Part shown: positions 7,704-17,697 of the stretch, piece after piece | Layout: each line of letters begins with the position of its first letter | Numbering within the stretch: position 1 is the stretch's first letter | NCBI GenBank assembly: GCA_947476215.1 | Contig: CANJQI010000012.1 | Coordinates: 1 to 50,783 of the forward strand | Length of the DNA: 50,783 nucleotides | Reading direction: 5' to 3' | Source of the DNA: Betaproteobacteria bacterium | Lineage (GTDB): Bacteria; Pseudomonadota; Gammaproteobacteria; Burkholderiales; SG8-41 | Notes under the pieces: model-generated | Told to the model about the DNA's origin: nothing | Databases searched by the model: none | Seen by the model: only the letters and a program-made list of their open reading frames with translations | Translations under genes and position numbers: made by a program

Positions 7704-8840
7704 ATGGTTACTTCCGCATTTATCGCCGGCTATGTCCGGTCCCCGTTTACGGTTGCGCGCAAAGGCGCACTTGCGAACATCCGGCCGGATGATCTCGGTG
7801 CGGTGGTGGTTCGTGCATTGATGCAGCAAACCGGCGTGCCAGGTGATCAGATTGAAGACGTGATCTGGGGCTGCGCCTATCCAGAGGGTGAGCAGGGCAT
7901 CAATCTAGGCCGCGTCGTGTCGATGTTGGCCGGCTTGCCTGACAGCGTTGCCGGCGCTACCTTGAATCGCTGGTGCGGGTCGGCGATGCAAACGGTGCAG
8001 ATGGCTGCCGGGGCAATGGCGATGAACGCGGGCGAGGCATTTATCTGTGGCGGCACGGAAAGCATGTCGAGAGTGCCCATGTATGGATTTAACCTGCTGC
8101 CGCCCACGGCATTTACCCCGGACCAGGTTTCCGATTACCTCAACGTCGGCTTGACGGCGGAGCGTGTCGCGGAACTGCATAAGGTGACGCGCGAGGATCA
8201 AGACAGGTTCGGGTATGAGAGCCAGGCGAAGGCACTGGCCGCACAGCGGGACGGCAGGCTGGCATCGGAAATTGTTCCGGTGCCGGTAGCCGATACCATG
8301 GTCGAAGCGGATGGCTGTATACGCGAAACCTCGCTGGAAAAGCTCGCCGAATTGAAACCCGTGTTCAAGAAGGATGGTACGGTCACTGCCGGAACTACGT
8401 CGCCGATGACCGATGGTGCGACGGCTCTGCTGGTTTGTTCTGAGGGGTTTCTGAAACGCCATGGTCTTGAGCCTCTTGCAAGAGTACGCAGTTTTGCCGT
8501 GGCGGGCTGCGAGTCAGGACTGATGGGCCTGGGGCCGATACACGCATCGCGCAAGGCGTTGCGGCGTGCGGGGTTGACGATGGATGAAATCGATGTCGTC
8601 GAGATGAACGAAGCGTTCGCGGCCCAGGCGGAAGCATGCCGGCGTGAACTCGGCATTGCCCCTGAGAAGCTCAATATCGATGGCGGCGCCATCGCGCTCG
8701 GTCATCCGCTGGGCGCAACCGGCGGACGGTTGGTGGGCACAGCGGCCCGTATCATGAAGCGCATCAAGGGCCGCAATGCGCTTGCGACTCAGTGCATAGG
8801 CGGCGGCATGGGTATCGCAATGATACTTGAGGCAGCTTAG
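7704..8840 (+). CDS. Thiolase (acetyl-CoA acyltransferase family)
   Basis: Thiolase-superfamily enzyme, 378 residues, either degradative 3-ketoacyl-CoA thiolase or biosynthetic acetoacetyl-CoA thiolase. The nucleophilic Cys is in LNRWCGSAMQTV near residue 87, the base His in ALGHPLGATGGR near 335, and the second Cys in TQCIGGGMG near 365; all are present. The segment between the Cys elbow and the tetramerisation loop is slightly shorter than in the second thiolase at 36254. It stands alone, away from the beta-oxidation block, so its pathway is not set by neighbours. The sequence TGTATAATT near 7637 is a plausible -10. Confidence 0.88.
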   Translation: MVTSAFIAGYVRSPFTVARKGALANIRPDDLGAVVVRALMQQTGVPGDQIEDVIWGCAYPEGEQGINLGRVVSMLAGLPDSVAGATLNRWCGSAMQTVQMAAGAMAMNAGEAFICGGTESMSRVPMYGFNLLPPTAFTPDQVSDYLNVGLTAERVAELHKVTREDQDRFGYESQAKALAAQRDGRLASEIVPVPVADTMVEADGCIRETSLEKLAELKPVFKKDGTVTAGTTSPMTDGATALLVCSEGFLKRHGLEPLARVRSFAVAGCESGLMGLGPIHASRKALRRAGLTMDEIDVVEMNEAFAAQAEACRRELGIAPEKLNIDGGAIALGHPLGATGGRLVGTAARIMKRIKGRNALATQCIGGGMGIAMILEAA

Positions 8841-8948
8841 ATCGCTGTCACATCGTAGTCGCAGTCGACGTCATCTCGGATTCGTCATGCCCGTGCGAAC
8901 CGGCATCCAGCTTGTTGCTAAATGTGTCGGGACGAATTAACCTTGCTC

Positions 8949-8965
8949 CGGGTCTTACCGACCCG
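8949..8965. terminator. Weak hairpin between convergent genes
   Basis: CGGGTC and GACCCG pair over 6 bp around a 5-nt loop in the 167-bp gap between the convergent thiolase and amidohydrolase genes. No U tract follows on either strand, so a terminator role is only suggested by position. Confidence 0.25.
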
Positions 8966-9007
8966 ATGAATATCTCCATCTATCGTTCTTGGCAGACATT
9001 AACCGCT

Positions 9008-9904
9008 TCATCGCGGAAAATCATACAGTTGCGCCGGGTTATCAACCAATATCTTTTGTCGCAACCCGGCATCCGGCGCCCATAGCGCCAGCAGGTCGAG
9101 CAATTCGCCGTCATTGGGCATATAGCCCTTGAATCGCGAGTGCGGCCAGTCGCTGGCCCACACCACTCGATCGGGCGCGGCTTCGATCAGCGCGTGTGCG
9201 TAGGGTATGAGCGCCGGGTAGGGCGGACGCGGTTCGCGAAATCGGTTCGGGGCCGACAGTTTTACCCAGCAACGCCGCTCCCGCAGCATGCCGAGCAAAC
9301 GCTGAAATCCAGGGTGGGTCAGGCCTTCGGCCGTCGGCATGTGACCGAAGTGATCTATGACCAGATCGGTCGGCAGCCGTTCAAGGCGTGCTCCAATCTG
9401 CGTCAGATCGCGTGCATCAAGGTGCAACTGCAGGTGCCAGCCATATTGTTTGATGCGCGCGGCGACCTCCTCGATCCCATTCAGTCCGGTTTCTTTTTCA
9501 TTGCGAGGATTGAATCGAACGCCGCGAAAACCGGCGCCATGCAACCGTTCGATCTCCCGGTCGCTGACGCCCGCTTTGAGGAGCGCAATTCCGCGCCACG
9601 TGCCGTTGGACGTGCCTATGGCATCGAGCGTGACCTGATTGTCCGGATAGATGCCGGTCTGTACGATGACCGCGCGTTCCAACCCCAGGGCAGCGAGCAT
9701 ATGGCGGTACTCGGCTATGCCTGCCGCCGCCGGTGTATGGCGCCGGTTTGGCCGGTAAGGATAGCGCTCGGGCGGCGCCCAGATATGGGCGTGACAGTCG
9801 CAGGCTCCGGGCGGAACTACTATCGTCGGTCGTCGCGGACTGAGATCCGGCAGCTGGCATGGGGGAGGTGCATCGTCCGCGGCGGAAGCAGCTGGAGTGT
9901 TCAT
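9008..9904 (-). CDS. Amidohydrolase-2 family hydrolase (PDC-lactonase-like)
   Basis: TIM-barrel amidohydrolase of the Amidohydro_2 family, 298 residues. The metal-site motif ACDCHAHIW is near residue 37, VQTGIYPDN near 82, a Lys/His-bearing LQLHLDARD near 162, VIDHFGHMP near 185 and the C-terminal catalytic Asp in VWASDWPHSRF near 250. The arrangement resembles 2-pyrone-4,6-dicarboxylate lactonase (LigI) and related carboxylate hydrolases; the exact substrate is unproven. It is last in an apparent reverse-strand operon behind the lyase gene (29-bp gap) and a Bug receptor, which supports catabolism of an imported organic acid. No ribosome site is evident before ATG 9904. Confidence 0.82.
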   Translation of the reverse strand: MNTPAASAADDAPPPCQLPDLSPRRPTIVVPPGACDCHAHIWAPPERYPYRPNRRHTPAAAGIAEYRHMLAALGLERAVIVQTGIYPDNQVTLDAIGTSNGTWRGIALLKAGVSDREIERLHGAGFRGVRFNPRNEKETGLNGIEEVAARIKQYGWHLQLHLDARDLTQIGARLERLPTDLVIDHFGHMPTAEGLTHPGFQRLLGMLRERRCWVKLSAPNRFREPRPPYPALIPYAHALIEAAPDRVVWASDWPHSRFKGYMPNDGELLDLLALWAPDAGLRQKILVDNPAQLYDFPR

Positions 9905-9933
9905 CGTCTATGGCCTTGTTGTTTCCTGAAGTA

Positions 9934-10824
9934 TCAGCCGGAGAATTTTGCCTCCAGCGCATCCAGAACCGGCAGGCCCATCAGGTCGTTGATCTCATCG
10001 AAGGTAACCAGGAGGTCGGCGCGGTCCACAATGCGATTTTGCGCCACCAGTTCATTCTGAAACACCGCGAGCGCATTCTGCATGCCTTTGAGTGCCGCCG
10101 CGGTAAACAGGCGCGGGTACGTCACCTGCTTGACGCCCAGCGCCTCCAGGTCCTTGGGGGGCACGGGTGGTGTAGTCTTGCGTGCCCGTATCGCAAGACC
10201 CATGCTCACGGATACGGGTTTGGGTACGTTTTTCGCGACGGTCGCGATATCCTCGCGCGTCGTCAGTGCATCGGCAAGCAATATATCGGCGCCGGCTTCT
10301 GCATACATGTTGAGGCGGCGCACCGTTTCTTCGATGCCGAGCGGTGCGGCCGCGTCGGTACGTGCCTTGATGATGAATCCGGAATCACGGCGCGCGTCGA
10401 CCGCCGCCTTGATCTTCTGCACCATTTCCTCGGCGGGAATGACAGTCTTGCCCGGCATGTGCCCGCATCGCTTGGGCCAGACCTGATCCTCTATCATGAT
10501 GGCAGCCACCCCCGCCTTCTCGAACGCCCGTACGACGAAATAGACATTCAAGGCGTTGCCATACCCGGTGTCCGCATCGGCCTGCAGCAGCAGATCCGTG
10601 CAGTCGGCCAGGCGTCGCGCGTTGTCGAGATTGGCTTCGAATCCCATGATGCCGCGGTCGGCCCATCCGAGGCGCGACTCCGAAACGCCTGCGCCGGAAA
10701 TGGTTGCGGTCTTGTAGCCTGCGCGCTCAACCAGCCGTGCGCTGAATCCGTCGAATACGCCCGGTGTGATAAGAATTTCCGGCGCATCTATGAGTGCTTT
10801 CATGCGCTTGCCTTTGCTGTCCAT
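9934..10824 (-). CDS. Isocitrate lyase/PEP mutase-family lyase
   Basis: A 296-residue enzyme of the ICL/PEPM superfamily (PrpB-, oxaloacetate hydrolase- and dimethylmalate lyase-like). Evidence: PGVFDGFSARLVERAGYKTATISGAGVS at the N-terminus, the Mg-binding ADADTGYGN, EDQVWPKRCGHMPGK with the family KRCGH active-site loop, and IKARTDA. Catalysis would be C-C cleavage of a 2-hydroxy dicarboxylate or related acid. It is probably not canonical PrpB, since no prpC or prpD is nearby; a PrpF-family gene exists only 30 kb away. AGGA about nine bases before ATG 10824 supports the start. Middle gene of the Bug-lyase-amidohydrolase operon. Confidence 0.85.
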   Translation of the reverse strand: MDSKGKRMKALIDAPEILITPGVFDGFSARLVERAGYKTATISGAGVSESRLGWADRGIMGFEANLDNARRLADCTDLLLQADADTGYGNALNVYFVVRAFEKAGVAAIMIEDQVWPKRCGHMPGKTVIPAEEMVQKIKAAVDARRDSGFIIKARTDAAAPLGIEETVRRLNMYAEAGADILLADALTTREDIATVAKNVPKPVSVSMGLAIRARKTTPPVPPKDLEALGVKQVTYPRLFTAAALKGMQNALAVFQNELVAQNRIVDRADLLVTFDEINDLMGLPVLDALEAKFSG

Positions 10825-10921
10825 GTGTTGTTGTCCTATGTAGAAGTGATGGGGAAACGGGGCGGCCGCAGTGCCGTTGCCGGGGAGGGTGCTGCCCGCG
10901 TGTTGGGCAACCGATGTATCG

Positions 10922-11917
10922 CTATTCCGCGCCGATGCCGATGTCTCTTATCAGCTTGCCCCACTTGGCCATTTCCGACTTTATTTTTGCCGCGGCTTCA
11001 TCGGGCGTATTTCCGACTACATCAAGTCCGGCATTCGAGAGCTTTTCTTTTGTGTCGGTCTGATTGAGGATGCGTACGACTTCCTGATTCAGGAGGCTGA
11101 CTATCGCAGGCGGCGTCTTCGCGGGCGCAAACATGGCGTTGGTGGACGCCGCTTCAAACCCGGGCAAACCCGAGCTCGCGATGGTAGGCAATCCTGGCGT
11201 CAGCGCCGAGGGTTGCAAGCCGGCGATTGCCAGGCCGCGCAGTCTTCCAGTCTTGACTTGCGGCCAACCGGTATTCGTAGATGCAAACATGAGTTCGCCC
11301 TGGCCGCCCACCAGAGCGTTGAGCGCCGGTCCTGCGCCCTTATAGGGGATGCGCACCATATTGATACCGGCCGTAAGCTTGAACAGCTCGGCGGCGAGGT
11401 GGTTGGACGAGGCAGTCGACCCTGTTGCGTAGCTAAGCTCGCCCGGTTTGAGTTTTGCCAACGCAATCAACTCCTTGACGGACTTCACGGGTAACGACGG
11501 ATGAACCACCAATATATTGGGCGATATTGCGGCGATGGTGATGGTCGCGAAATCCCGGACCGGGTCATACGGCACATCATTGCGAAGAAACGGGGCAAGC
11601 CATAGGCTGTCAGTATAGAAAAGCAGCGTATAGCCGTCGGGCGATCCCTTGGCAGTACTTTGCACCGCGATGGTGCCGCTTGCCCCTCCGCGATTTTCCA
11701 CCACCACGGGCTGCCCTAGTTTGCTGGCAAGGTTTTGCGCGATCAGACGCGCCGAAAAATCCGTCGAGGCGCCCGGTTCGGCGGTATAAATCCGGATGAG
11801 TTTATTTGGATAAGGCTGTCCTGAACCTGTCGATGCCGGTTGGGCAATCGCGGGTCCGGCATGGACTATCAGCAACTCGATGCAGATAGTCCATGCGACG
11901 TGGCGCGGTAATTCCAT
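10922..11917 (-). CDS. Bug/TctC-family periplasmic solute receptor
   Basis: A 331-residue secreted receptor with signal peptide (AWTICIELLIVHAGPAIAQ), then YPNKLIRIYTAEPGASTDFSARLIAQ, ENRGGASGTIA and SPDGYTLLFY, the characteristic Bug features. It leads an operon with the lyase (97-bp gap) and the amidohydrolase, so its ligand is probably the substrate of those enzymes. It is divergent from a second Bug gene at 12052 with about 135 bp between them. Both share the loop wording for LIALAK/LIAIAK, LQPSALxPGLPT and SEMxxxGKLI, so they look like diverged duplicates. No TctAB permease genes are close. Confidence 0.92.
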   Translation of the reverse strand: MELPRHVAWTICIELLIVHAGPAIAQPASTGSGQPYPNKLIRIYTAEPGASTDFSARLIAQNLASKLGQPVVVENRGGASGTIAVQSTAKGSPDGYTLLFYTDSLWLAPFLRNDVPYDPVRDFATITIAAISPNILVVHPSLPVKSVKELIALAKLKPGELSYATGSTASSNHLAAELFKLTAGINMVRIPYKGAGPALNALVGGQGELMFASTNTGWPQVKTGRLRGLAIAGLQPSALTPGLPTIASSGLPGFEAASTNAMFAPAKTPPAIVSLLNQEVVRILNQTDTKEKLSNAGLDVVGNTPDEAAAKIKSEMAKWGKLIRDIGIGAE

Positions 11918-12051
11918 AATGACTTTCCGAAAGATGTGAGATGGATCGAGTGTATCTCAAAATATTGGCGCTTAGCTTGTGTTCGTGCAAGCGGCATTCG
12001 TATGCATTGTCATCCATGCTACACTTTTTCCGTCAACCGCAAATTTACCAA

Positions 12052-13071
12052 ATGAAGAAAAAACCAGAATTCTCCGCAGGTGCAGACACAGAGTTGCCTC
12101 TGTGTCAGGTGTCGGTGTTTCGTTGCGCGTGTCGTATGGCATTGCTCATGATCGCAGTCGTGCGCGCGGATGTCGCATACGCCCAGGACTATCCCGCCAA
12201 ACTGGTGCGCATCATTACCGCACAGGCTGGCGGCGGCGGTGATCTTGCAGCACGCTTGATCGCGCAGGGACTGAGCGGGACGCTGGGGCAGCAGGCCATC
12301 GTCGACAACCGCGCAGGATTTCTGTCCATAGAAACGGTGGCCCGGGCAACCCCCGATGGTTATACGTTGCTGCTCTACGGCAGCAGCATGTGGATCGTAC
12401 CACTCTTGCGCAATGACGCGTCCTGGGATGCACTGAAGGATTTTGCGCCGATTACGATGCCTGCTTATTCACCGAATCTGCTCGTCATTCATCCTTCACT
12501 GCCGGCAAACTCGGTCAAGGAACTGATTGCGATTGCCAAAGCGCGGCCCGGGCAATTGAATTATTCTTCAGGCGCCGCAGGTTCTGCCAATCAGTTGGGC
12601 GCGGAACTGCTGAAGGCCATGGCCGGCGTCAAGATTACGCAGATCAACTACAAGGGCACCGCGCCGGCGCTCAATGGCCTGCTCACCGGCGAAGTGCAGC
12701 TGATCTTCGTAAACCTTGCAACCGTGATGAGTCATGTGAAGTCAGGCCGGTTGCGGGCGCTCGCGTTAACCAGTCTGCAACCGTCGGCACTCGCGCCTGG
12801 CTTGCCGACCATGGCCATGTCGGGGCTGCCGGGTTACGAGCTGACGTCAAAATGGGGATTGTTCGCGCCGGTGGGAACCGCGCCTGCCATCATCAACAGA
12901 CTGCATCAGGATATGGTGCAGATACTTAACAGACAGGACGTGAAAGAACGGCTGTTCGCAACCGGAGTGGAAACGGTAGGCAGTTCACCCGTGGAACTCG
13001 CCGCCGCCATGAAATCCGAGATGTCGCGACTCGGCAAGTTGATCAAGGATGCGGGTATACGTGCGGAATAG
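12052..13071 (+). CDS. Bug/TctC-family periplasmic solute receptor
   Basis: A 339-residue receptor of the same family: hydrophobic export segment (MALLMIAVVRADVAYAQ), DYPAKLVRIITAQAGGGGDLAARLIAQGL, VDNRAGFLSIE, TPDGYTLLLYG. I place the start at ATG 12052, which gives a Lys-rich n-region (MKKK); ATG 12016 or the internal ATG 12136 are possible, and none has a strong ribosome site. It is the divergent partner of the Bug receptor at 10922-11917 and similar to it over its whole length. Convergent with glk, only 22 bp apart. It may serve the neighbouring lyase/amidohydrolase operon or signal through an unlinked system. Confidence 0.9.
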   Translation: MKKKPEFSAGADTELPLCQVSVFRCACRMALLMIAVVRADVAYAQDYPAKLVRIITAQAGGGGDLAARLIAQGLSGTLGQQAIVDNRAGFLSIETVARATPDGYTLLLYGSSMWIVPLLRNDASWDALKDFAPITMPAYSPNLLVIHPSLPANSVKELIAIAKARPGQLNYSSGAAGSANQLGAELLKAMAGVKITQINYKGTAPALNGLLTGEVQLIFVNLATVMSHVKSGRLRALALTSLQPSALAPGLPTMAMSGLPGYELTSKWGLFAPVGTAPAIINRLHQDMVQILNRQDVKERLFATGVETVGSSPVELAAAMKSEMSRLGKLIKDAGIRAE

Positions 13072-13093
13072 CCATAGGTTGTGGTGCGGTGAC

Positions 13094-14065
13094 CTACGAT
13101 CGGGACGCGATCAGCGCGGCCCCCAGCAAACCCAGCCGCTCGTTGGTGACGACGGATACGGGAATCTTCCGAACGACATCGGAGTGTGCACCCTTGGCAT
13201 TGAATGCCACCATGAAACCGCCTGCGCGCAATCGCGGCAATATTTTCGGCGCGATGCCGCCGGTAATGTAGACGCCACCCCGTGTCAGAAGGGCGAGCGC
13301 GCAATTTCCCGCGGCTTCGCCGTAGCACTCGATAAACAAATCGAGTGTACGCACACTGAGCGCATCGCCAGTGTCGAGGGCGGCACGCGTGATTGTGGCT
13401 GGCGTAACCGGCGTACCTGTCAGATGAACACCGGCGTCGCGCAGCACAAACTCGTGTATGCGCGCCAGTCCGGGTCCCGACACTATGTCTTCCATGGTGA
13501 CGCGGCCCAGGTGCGTATGCAGCTCGCGCCATAAACCGGATTGCGTAATCGTTGCCGGTGCAAATGCCGTGTGCCCTGTTTCGCCGGCGATCACCTGATA
13601 ATCGTTGCCGTTCCAGATCAGGTAGGCAACGCCGAGTCCGGTTCCGGCGCCGATAACCAGCCGAGGGGCGGCGGGCACGGGTTCCCCCGTCTGAAGCACG
13701 GCGAGGTCGGAACCGTCCAGCAGTTCGATGCCACTGGCAGCCGCAGCGAAGTCGTTGACAACGCGCACCCACGGAATATCGAAATCCGTGCCGATTGCTT
13801 TTCCGTCGATGACCCACGGCAGATTGGTCATTTCGGCGCGATCATTGAAGGCCGGTCCGGCTACGCCCAGGCATGCGCGGTCGAGCGTGCGCGGAGAACG
13901 ACCCTGTACGCGCCAGTCACGCAAGAAGTGACGCAGCACGTCGTGCAAATCCGTATGGTCGGCGGCGGCATAGCGACATCCGAAGGAAGGTTGCCAGATC
14001 CCATGCCTCAGGGCACCGACCTCGATCAGGGTTTTCGTGCCGCCGACATCTCCAGCAAGAATCAT
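13094..14065 (-). CDS. glk: Glucokinase
   Basis: Phosphorylates glucose to glucose-6-phosphate with ATP (bacterial Glk, ROK-like fold), 323 residues, matching the roughly 320 of E. coli Glk. Motifs: phosphate-1 loop LAGDVGGTKT at the start, VVNDFAAAASG with the catalytic Asp, GAGTGLGVAY adenosine/phosphate loop, GETGHTAFAP, and the C-terminal GGIAPKIL. ATG 14065 gives the usual N-terminus; an in-frame TTG at 14080 would add five residues. Divergent from glgC (about 205 bp shared region) and next to the glycogen genes: its product enters the pathway via phosphoglucomutase, which is not in this window. Confidence 0.93.
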   Translation of the reverse strand: MILAGDVGGTKTLIEVGALRHGIWQPSFGCRYAAADHTDLHDVLRHFLRDWRVQGRSPRTLDRACLGVAGPAFNDRAEMTNLPWVIDGKAIGTDFDIPWVRVVNDFAAAASGIELLDGSDLAVLQTGEPVPAAPRLVIGAGTGLGVAYLIWNGNDYQVIAGETGHTAFAPATITQSGLWRELHTHLGRVTMEDIVSGPGLARIHEFVLRDAGVHLTGTPVTPATITRAALDTGDALSVRTLDLFIECYGEAAGNCALALLTRGGVYITGGIAPKILPRLRAGGFMVAFNAKGAHSDVVRKIPVSVVTNERLGLLGAALIASRS

Positions 14066-14270
14066 GTTGATTGGGATCAAGTAATTGTCAGGTATTTATG
14101 CAGCGGAGTTTATTATGAAGGCTATCATGGTTGCCGGCTTGCATGACCACGGCGACAGGTGCCGCTGCAACTATGGCATGATATACAAACGGCCATACGC
14201 GCGTTAGCGGCTGCACGAACCGTCGTTGCATGCCGGTGCTGTGAAATCTAGACCAAGATCGGAGACGAAA

Positions 14271-15536
14271 ATGCGGATAGATATGGCTGTGAGGCAAAAA
14301 CTGCCGAAAAGCTGTTATGCCATGGTGCTGGCGGGAGGGCGCGGCACTCGTCTCAAGCAGCTTACCGACCGGCGTGCCAAACCGGCGGTGTTTTTCGGGG
14401 GCAAATTCCGGATTGTCGATTTTGCGCTATCCAACTGCGTGAATTCCGGAATCCGACGGATCGGTATGGCAACACAGTACAAGTCGCACAGCTTGTTGCG
14501 ACATATTCAGCGCGGCTGGTCGTTCATGAAGAGCGAATTCAACGAGCACATCGATCTGTTGCCGGCACAACAGCGCGTTTCCGAGACATCATGGTACAAC
14601 GGGACCGCGGACGCCTTGTTCCAGAATCTTGACATCATTCAGGACGATAATCCCGAGTATGTGCTGGTGCTGGCGGGAGACCACATATACAAGATGGACT
14701 ATTCATTGTTGCTTGCCGACCACGTGGACAAGGGCGCGCAGTGCACGGTCGCCTGCGTAGAAGTTCCCGTCAAGGACGCTCAGGCCTTTGGCGTGATGTC
14801 TATCGACGCATCAAGCCGCATTACCGATTTTGTGGAGAAGCCCGCCCACCCGCAGGAAATGTTCGGCAAGCCTGGGATGGCCTTGGCCAGCATGGGTATT
14901 TACGTGTTTAATGCGGCCTATCTTTACCAGACGCTTGCCCGGGACATGGCCGACAGTAATTCCAGCCACGATTTTGGCAAGGACATCATTCCGCACGCAG
15001 TGCGGGACGGCGTTGCGGCCGCTCACGCCTTTGTGGACAGTCGCGTGACAACCGACAAGGAGCACAAGCCGTACTGGCGGGACGTGGGGACCATCGATGC
15101 GTATTGGGAGGCCAATATAGATTTGACCGCCGTGCAGCCTACGCTCGATATGTATGATACCCAGTGGCCGATCTGGACGCACCAGGAGCAACTGCCGCCT
15201 GCTAAGTTCGTATTCAATCGTGATGACCGGCGTGGCATGGCGGTGGATTCTCTGGTCTCCGGCGGGTGTATCATTTCCGGCTCACATGTTGACCGCTCAC
15301 TGCTGTTCTCGCGTTGCCGCGTCAACTCTTATTGCAAACTGAAGGATTCCGTCCTGCTGCCAGGCGTAGTGGTCAATCGGCATTCCCGCTTGTCACGCAC
15401 CGTGGTGGACCGGGGCTGCATCATACCCAACGGCTTGGTTATCGGAGAGGACCCGGTGGACGATGCGCGGCGGTTTGAACGCACGGAAAATGGCATTACG
15501 CTGGTTACCCAGGATATGCTAGACCGCCTGCGCTGA
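14271..15536 (+). CDS. glgC: Glucose-1-phosphate adenylyltransferase
   Basis: ADP-glucose pyrophosphorylase, the committed and usually allosterically regulated step of glycogen synthesis. 421 residues, normal length. Seen: [24 protein letters not shown] nucleotide-binding loop with allosteric Arg/Lys residues, [28 protein letters not shown] with the glucose-1-phosphate Lys, and a left-handed beta-helix C-terminus ([20 protein letters not shown] onwards). GGAG six bases before ATG 14271 fixes the start. It is the only forward-strand glycogen gene; its last 32 bases overlap the convergent malQ 3' end. Confidence 0.96.
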   Translation: MRIDMAVRQKLPKSCYAMVLAGGRGTRLKQLTDRRAKPAVFFGGKFRIVDFALSNCVNSGIRRIGMATQYKSHSLLRHIQRGWSFMKSEFNEHIDLLPAQQRVSETSWYNGTADALFQNLDIIQDDNPEYVLVLAGDHIYKMDYSLLLADHVDKGAQCTVACVEVPVKDAQAFGVMSIDASSRITDFVEKPAHPQEMFGKPGMALASMGIYVFNAAYLYQTLARDMADSNSSHDFGKDIIPHAVRDGVAAAHAFVDSRVTTDKEHKPYWRDVGTIDAYWEANIDLTAVQPTLDMYDTQWPIWTHQEQLPPAKFVFNRDDRRGMAVDSLVSGGCIISGSHVDRSLLFSRCRVNSYCKLKDSVLLPGVVVNRHSRLSRTVVDRGCIIPNGLVIGEDPVDDARRFERTENGITLVTQDMLDRLR

Positions 15537-17697
15537 TTGACGCACCGCGTCCCGCGCGACGCATGCTGGTGGTTAACCGTGCCCAGCGCTCGTCACCGGC
15601 AATTTCCTCTATGCTCAGCGCCAGTTTGCGCCGCCAGTTCGGATATTCCCGGTAAGTGCCGGGTATGTTGACCGGTTCTGTTTCGCCTAACAGATCGTCC
15701 AGTTGCACCACTGCCAGCATGGAACGGGTGCGTGCGATGGCCTCATGCAGGGACTCGACCACGGCAGCGGCCGTTTCCGGATGTGCGGGAGACAGACCGA
15801 GTTCTCCGAGCAGGCGCAGGATGCCTGCACGCTCGCCGTGCCGTCGCGCGGCTTCCTCTTCCTGCTGCTGTATGCCCGGATGCATGCCTAGCTGCGCGCG
15901 GCGCGAAATATCGCCGCCATGCCAGTATTCGGTCACGGTGGGCATGTCATGGGTTGCAACGGTTGCGAGAGATTGGGGCGGATATTCGTCAGGCAGGCAG
16001 AAGCGTCCATCGCTCTGCCAGTGGCGTTCATAGACGAGGACCCGGTAGGACAGAAACCCGCGGTCGCGGAGGCTATCCCGCAGCCCATCCGGCACTGACC
16101 CCAGGTCTTCGCCTATGACCATACAGCGATTGCGTACGCTCTCCAGTGCGACTATCGCAGCCAGTTCGTCGAACGGATTGCGCACATAGCCGCCGTCCGC
16201 GCCACTCAGGCCCTTCGGTATCCAGAACAAGCGCGCCAGCGCCATGACATGGTCTATGCGTAGCGCCCCTGCATTTCTCATGTTGGCCGCAAGCAGAGCG
16301 CGTAACGGTGCATATCGTTGCCGCACCAGTGCCCGTGGTTTCCATGGCGGCAGGCCCCAGCTTTGGCCCTGGCGGTTGAGCATGTCTGGAGGTGCGCCTA
16401 CGCTGACATCATGTGCAAAGAGCTGTTGCTCGCTCCATGTCTCCGCGCTGTCGTGTGCCGCGCCTACCGCCAGATCGCAATAAAGGCCGATCGGCATGCC
16501 GGCAGCGCGTGCCGCAAGCTCGGCGCGGCGCAGTTGTGTTGCCGCGAGCCACTGCAGATAAATCTGGAATTCAATTCGATCCGCGGATTCGCCCCGAAAG
16601 CGTACCAACGCTGCTCCCATGGGGTCGTGAAACTCGCTCGGCCAATCGTGCCACGCGCAAATGCGGCCGGTGGTTTCCGTTAGATATAGTCGCAGGGCTT
16701 CGAATTCCGAAAATCGCGCGAGCGCTGCGCCACCGCGCAGCTTGAATTCGTGGTAGTCGGACGCAAGGCTTGCGTTCAGGCTAGCTACTACGTGCTGAAA
16801 ATGTCGAAACAGGCGATGGAGGACCCTGAGTTTGAGTGCTGTCACCGATGCGTAGTTGACCAGCGGTTCATTGCGAGCGTCAGCTAGCTGTTTCCTGAAA
16901 TCAGGGTGAGCAATTGCGGATTGCACTTCGGGACTGGCCGCATAGCCTTCCACGGACTCGACATCGATATACAGCGGGTCGAGAAAGAGGCGCGACGATG
17001 GCGCATAGGGACTGGTTTCGTTGGGGCACGCAATATGCCGCGCGTGCAGCGGGTTGAGTCCGATGAAAGCTGCGCCGGCACGGCCTGCTGCCGTAGCCAG
17101 CGCGGATAAATCGCCAAAGTCGCCTATGCCCCAGTTGTGCGATGAGCGCAGCGCGTAGAGCTGGACCGCTAGGCCCCAGCATTTACCGCCCTGCGCCAGC
17201 GTTTCGGGTATGAAGCAGCGCGCGGGCGCAACGATCAACAGCGTGGCACAGTCGTGCGATGGTACGCAAAGTTCATGATAGCCGACGGGAATGTCAGCCG
17301 GAATCGGTAGCGTGAATCGCACATATTGATTGCCGCCAATTTCCCGTTCTTCCACCGGCGTCGATTGCGAGAGGGCAAACGCGCCATCGTGCTCTTCGCC
17401 GGTTTCCAGCGTAATCCGCCATGCAATGGTTGTGTCGAGATGTATCCGTGGCAGTGCAAGCATTACGTGTGCGGTACCACCCGCCGTGACTACCACGCAT
17501 GGCGGCAGCGGCGTCATGAACGCTGCATCAGCCAGCGCCTGGTATTGTGTATCGGCGGCATTCCCGGGAGCTAAGCCCAGCGCTGCGAGCAGTGCGACGG
17601 CTGTCTGTTCGTGCAGATCGCGCCGCATACCGAGCCCATCCCAATAACCGCCTTCAATTCCGGCAGCATCGGCGAGCTGCATCAGCACGTCGTTCAT
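15505..17697 (-). CDS. malQ: 4-alpha-glucanotransferase (amylomaltase)
   Basis: GH77 amylomaltase, 730 residues, which disproportionates maltodextrins released by glycogen breakdown into glucose and longer chains. The catalytic nucleophile Asp lies in [18 protein letters not shown], the acid Glu in [12 protein letters not shown], and the third Asp in [13 protein letters not shown]. The N-terminal region before about residue 150 is the variable extension found in proteobacterial MalQ. ATG at 17697 overlaps the glgX stop as ATGA, so it is translationally coupled and last in glgA-P-B-X-malQ. Its 3' end runs 32 bp into glgC on the other strand. Confidence 0.94.
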   Translation of the reverse strand: MNDVLMQLADAAGIEGGYWDGLGMRRDLHEQTAVALLAALGLAPGNAADTQYQALADAAFMTPLPPCVVVTAGGTAHVMLALPRIHLDTTIAWRITLETGEEHDGAFALSQSTPVEEREIGGNQYVRFTLPIPADIPVGYHELCVPSHDCATLLIVAPARCFIPETLAQGGKCWGLAVQLYALRSSHNWGIGDFGDLSALATAAGRAGAAFIGLNPLHARHIACPNETSPYAPSSRLFLDPLYIDVESVEGYAASPEVQSAIAHPDFRKQLADARNEPLVNYASVTALKLRVLHRLFRHFQHVVASLNASLASDYHEFKLRGGAALARFSEFEALRLYLTETTGRICAWHDWPSEFHDPMGAALVRFRGESADRIEFQIYLQWLAATQLRRAELAARAAGMPIGLYCDLAVGAAHDSAETWSEQQLFAHDVSVGAPPDMLNRQGQSWGLPPWKPRALVRQRYAPLRALLAANMRNAGALRIDHVMALARLFWIPKGLSGADGGYVRNPFDELAAIVALESVRNRCMVIGEDLGSVPDGLRDSLRDRGFLSYRVLVYERHWQSDGRFCLPDEYPPQSLATVATHDMPTVTEYWHGGDISRRAQLGMHPGIQQQEEEAARRHGERAGILRLLGELGLSPAHPETAAAVVESLHEAIARTRSMLAVVQLDDLLGETEPVNIPGTYREYPNWRRKLALSIEEIAGDERWARLTTSMRRAGRGASISAGGLAYPG

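Noticed and set aside
9859-11067. Forward open frame of 402 codons opposite the lyase gene
   Set aside because: It is antisense to a clear ICL/PEPM protein and a Bug receptor end, is Cys/Arg/His-rich and matches no family.
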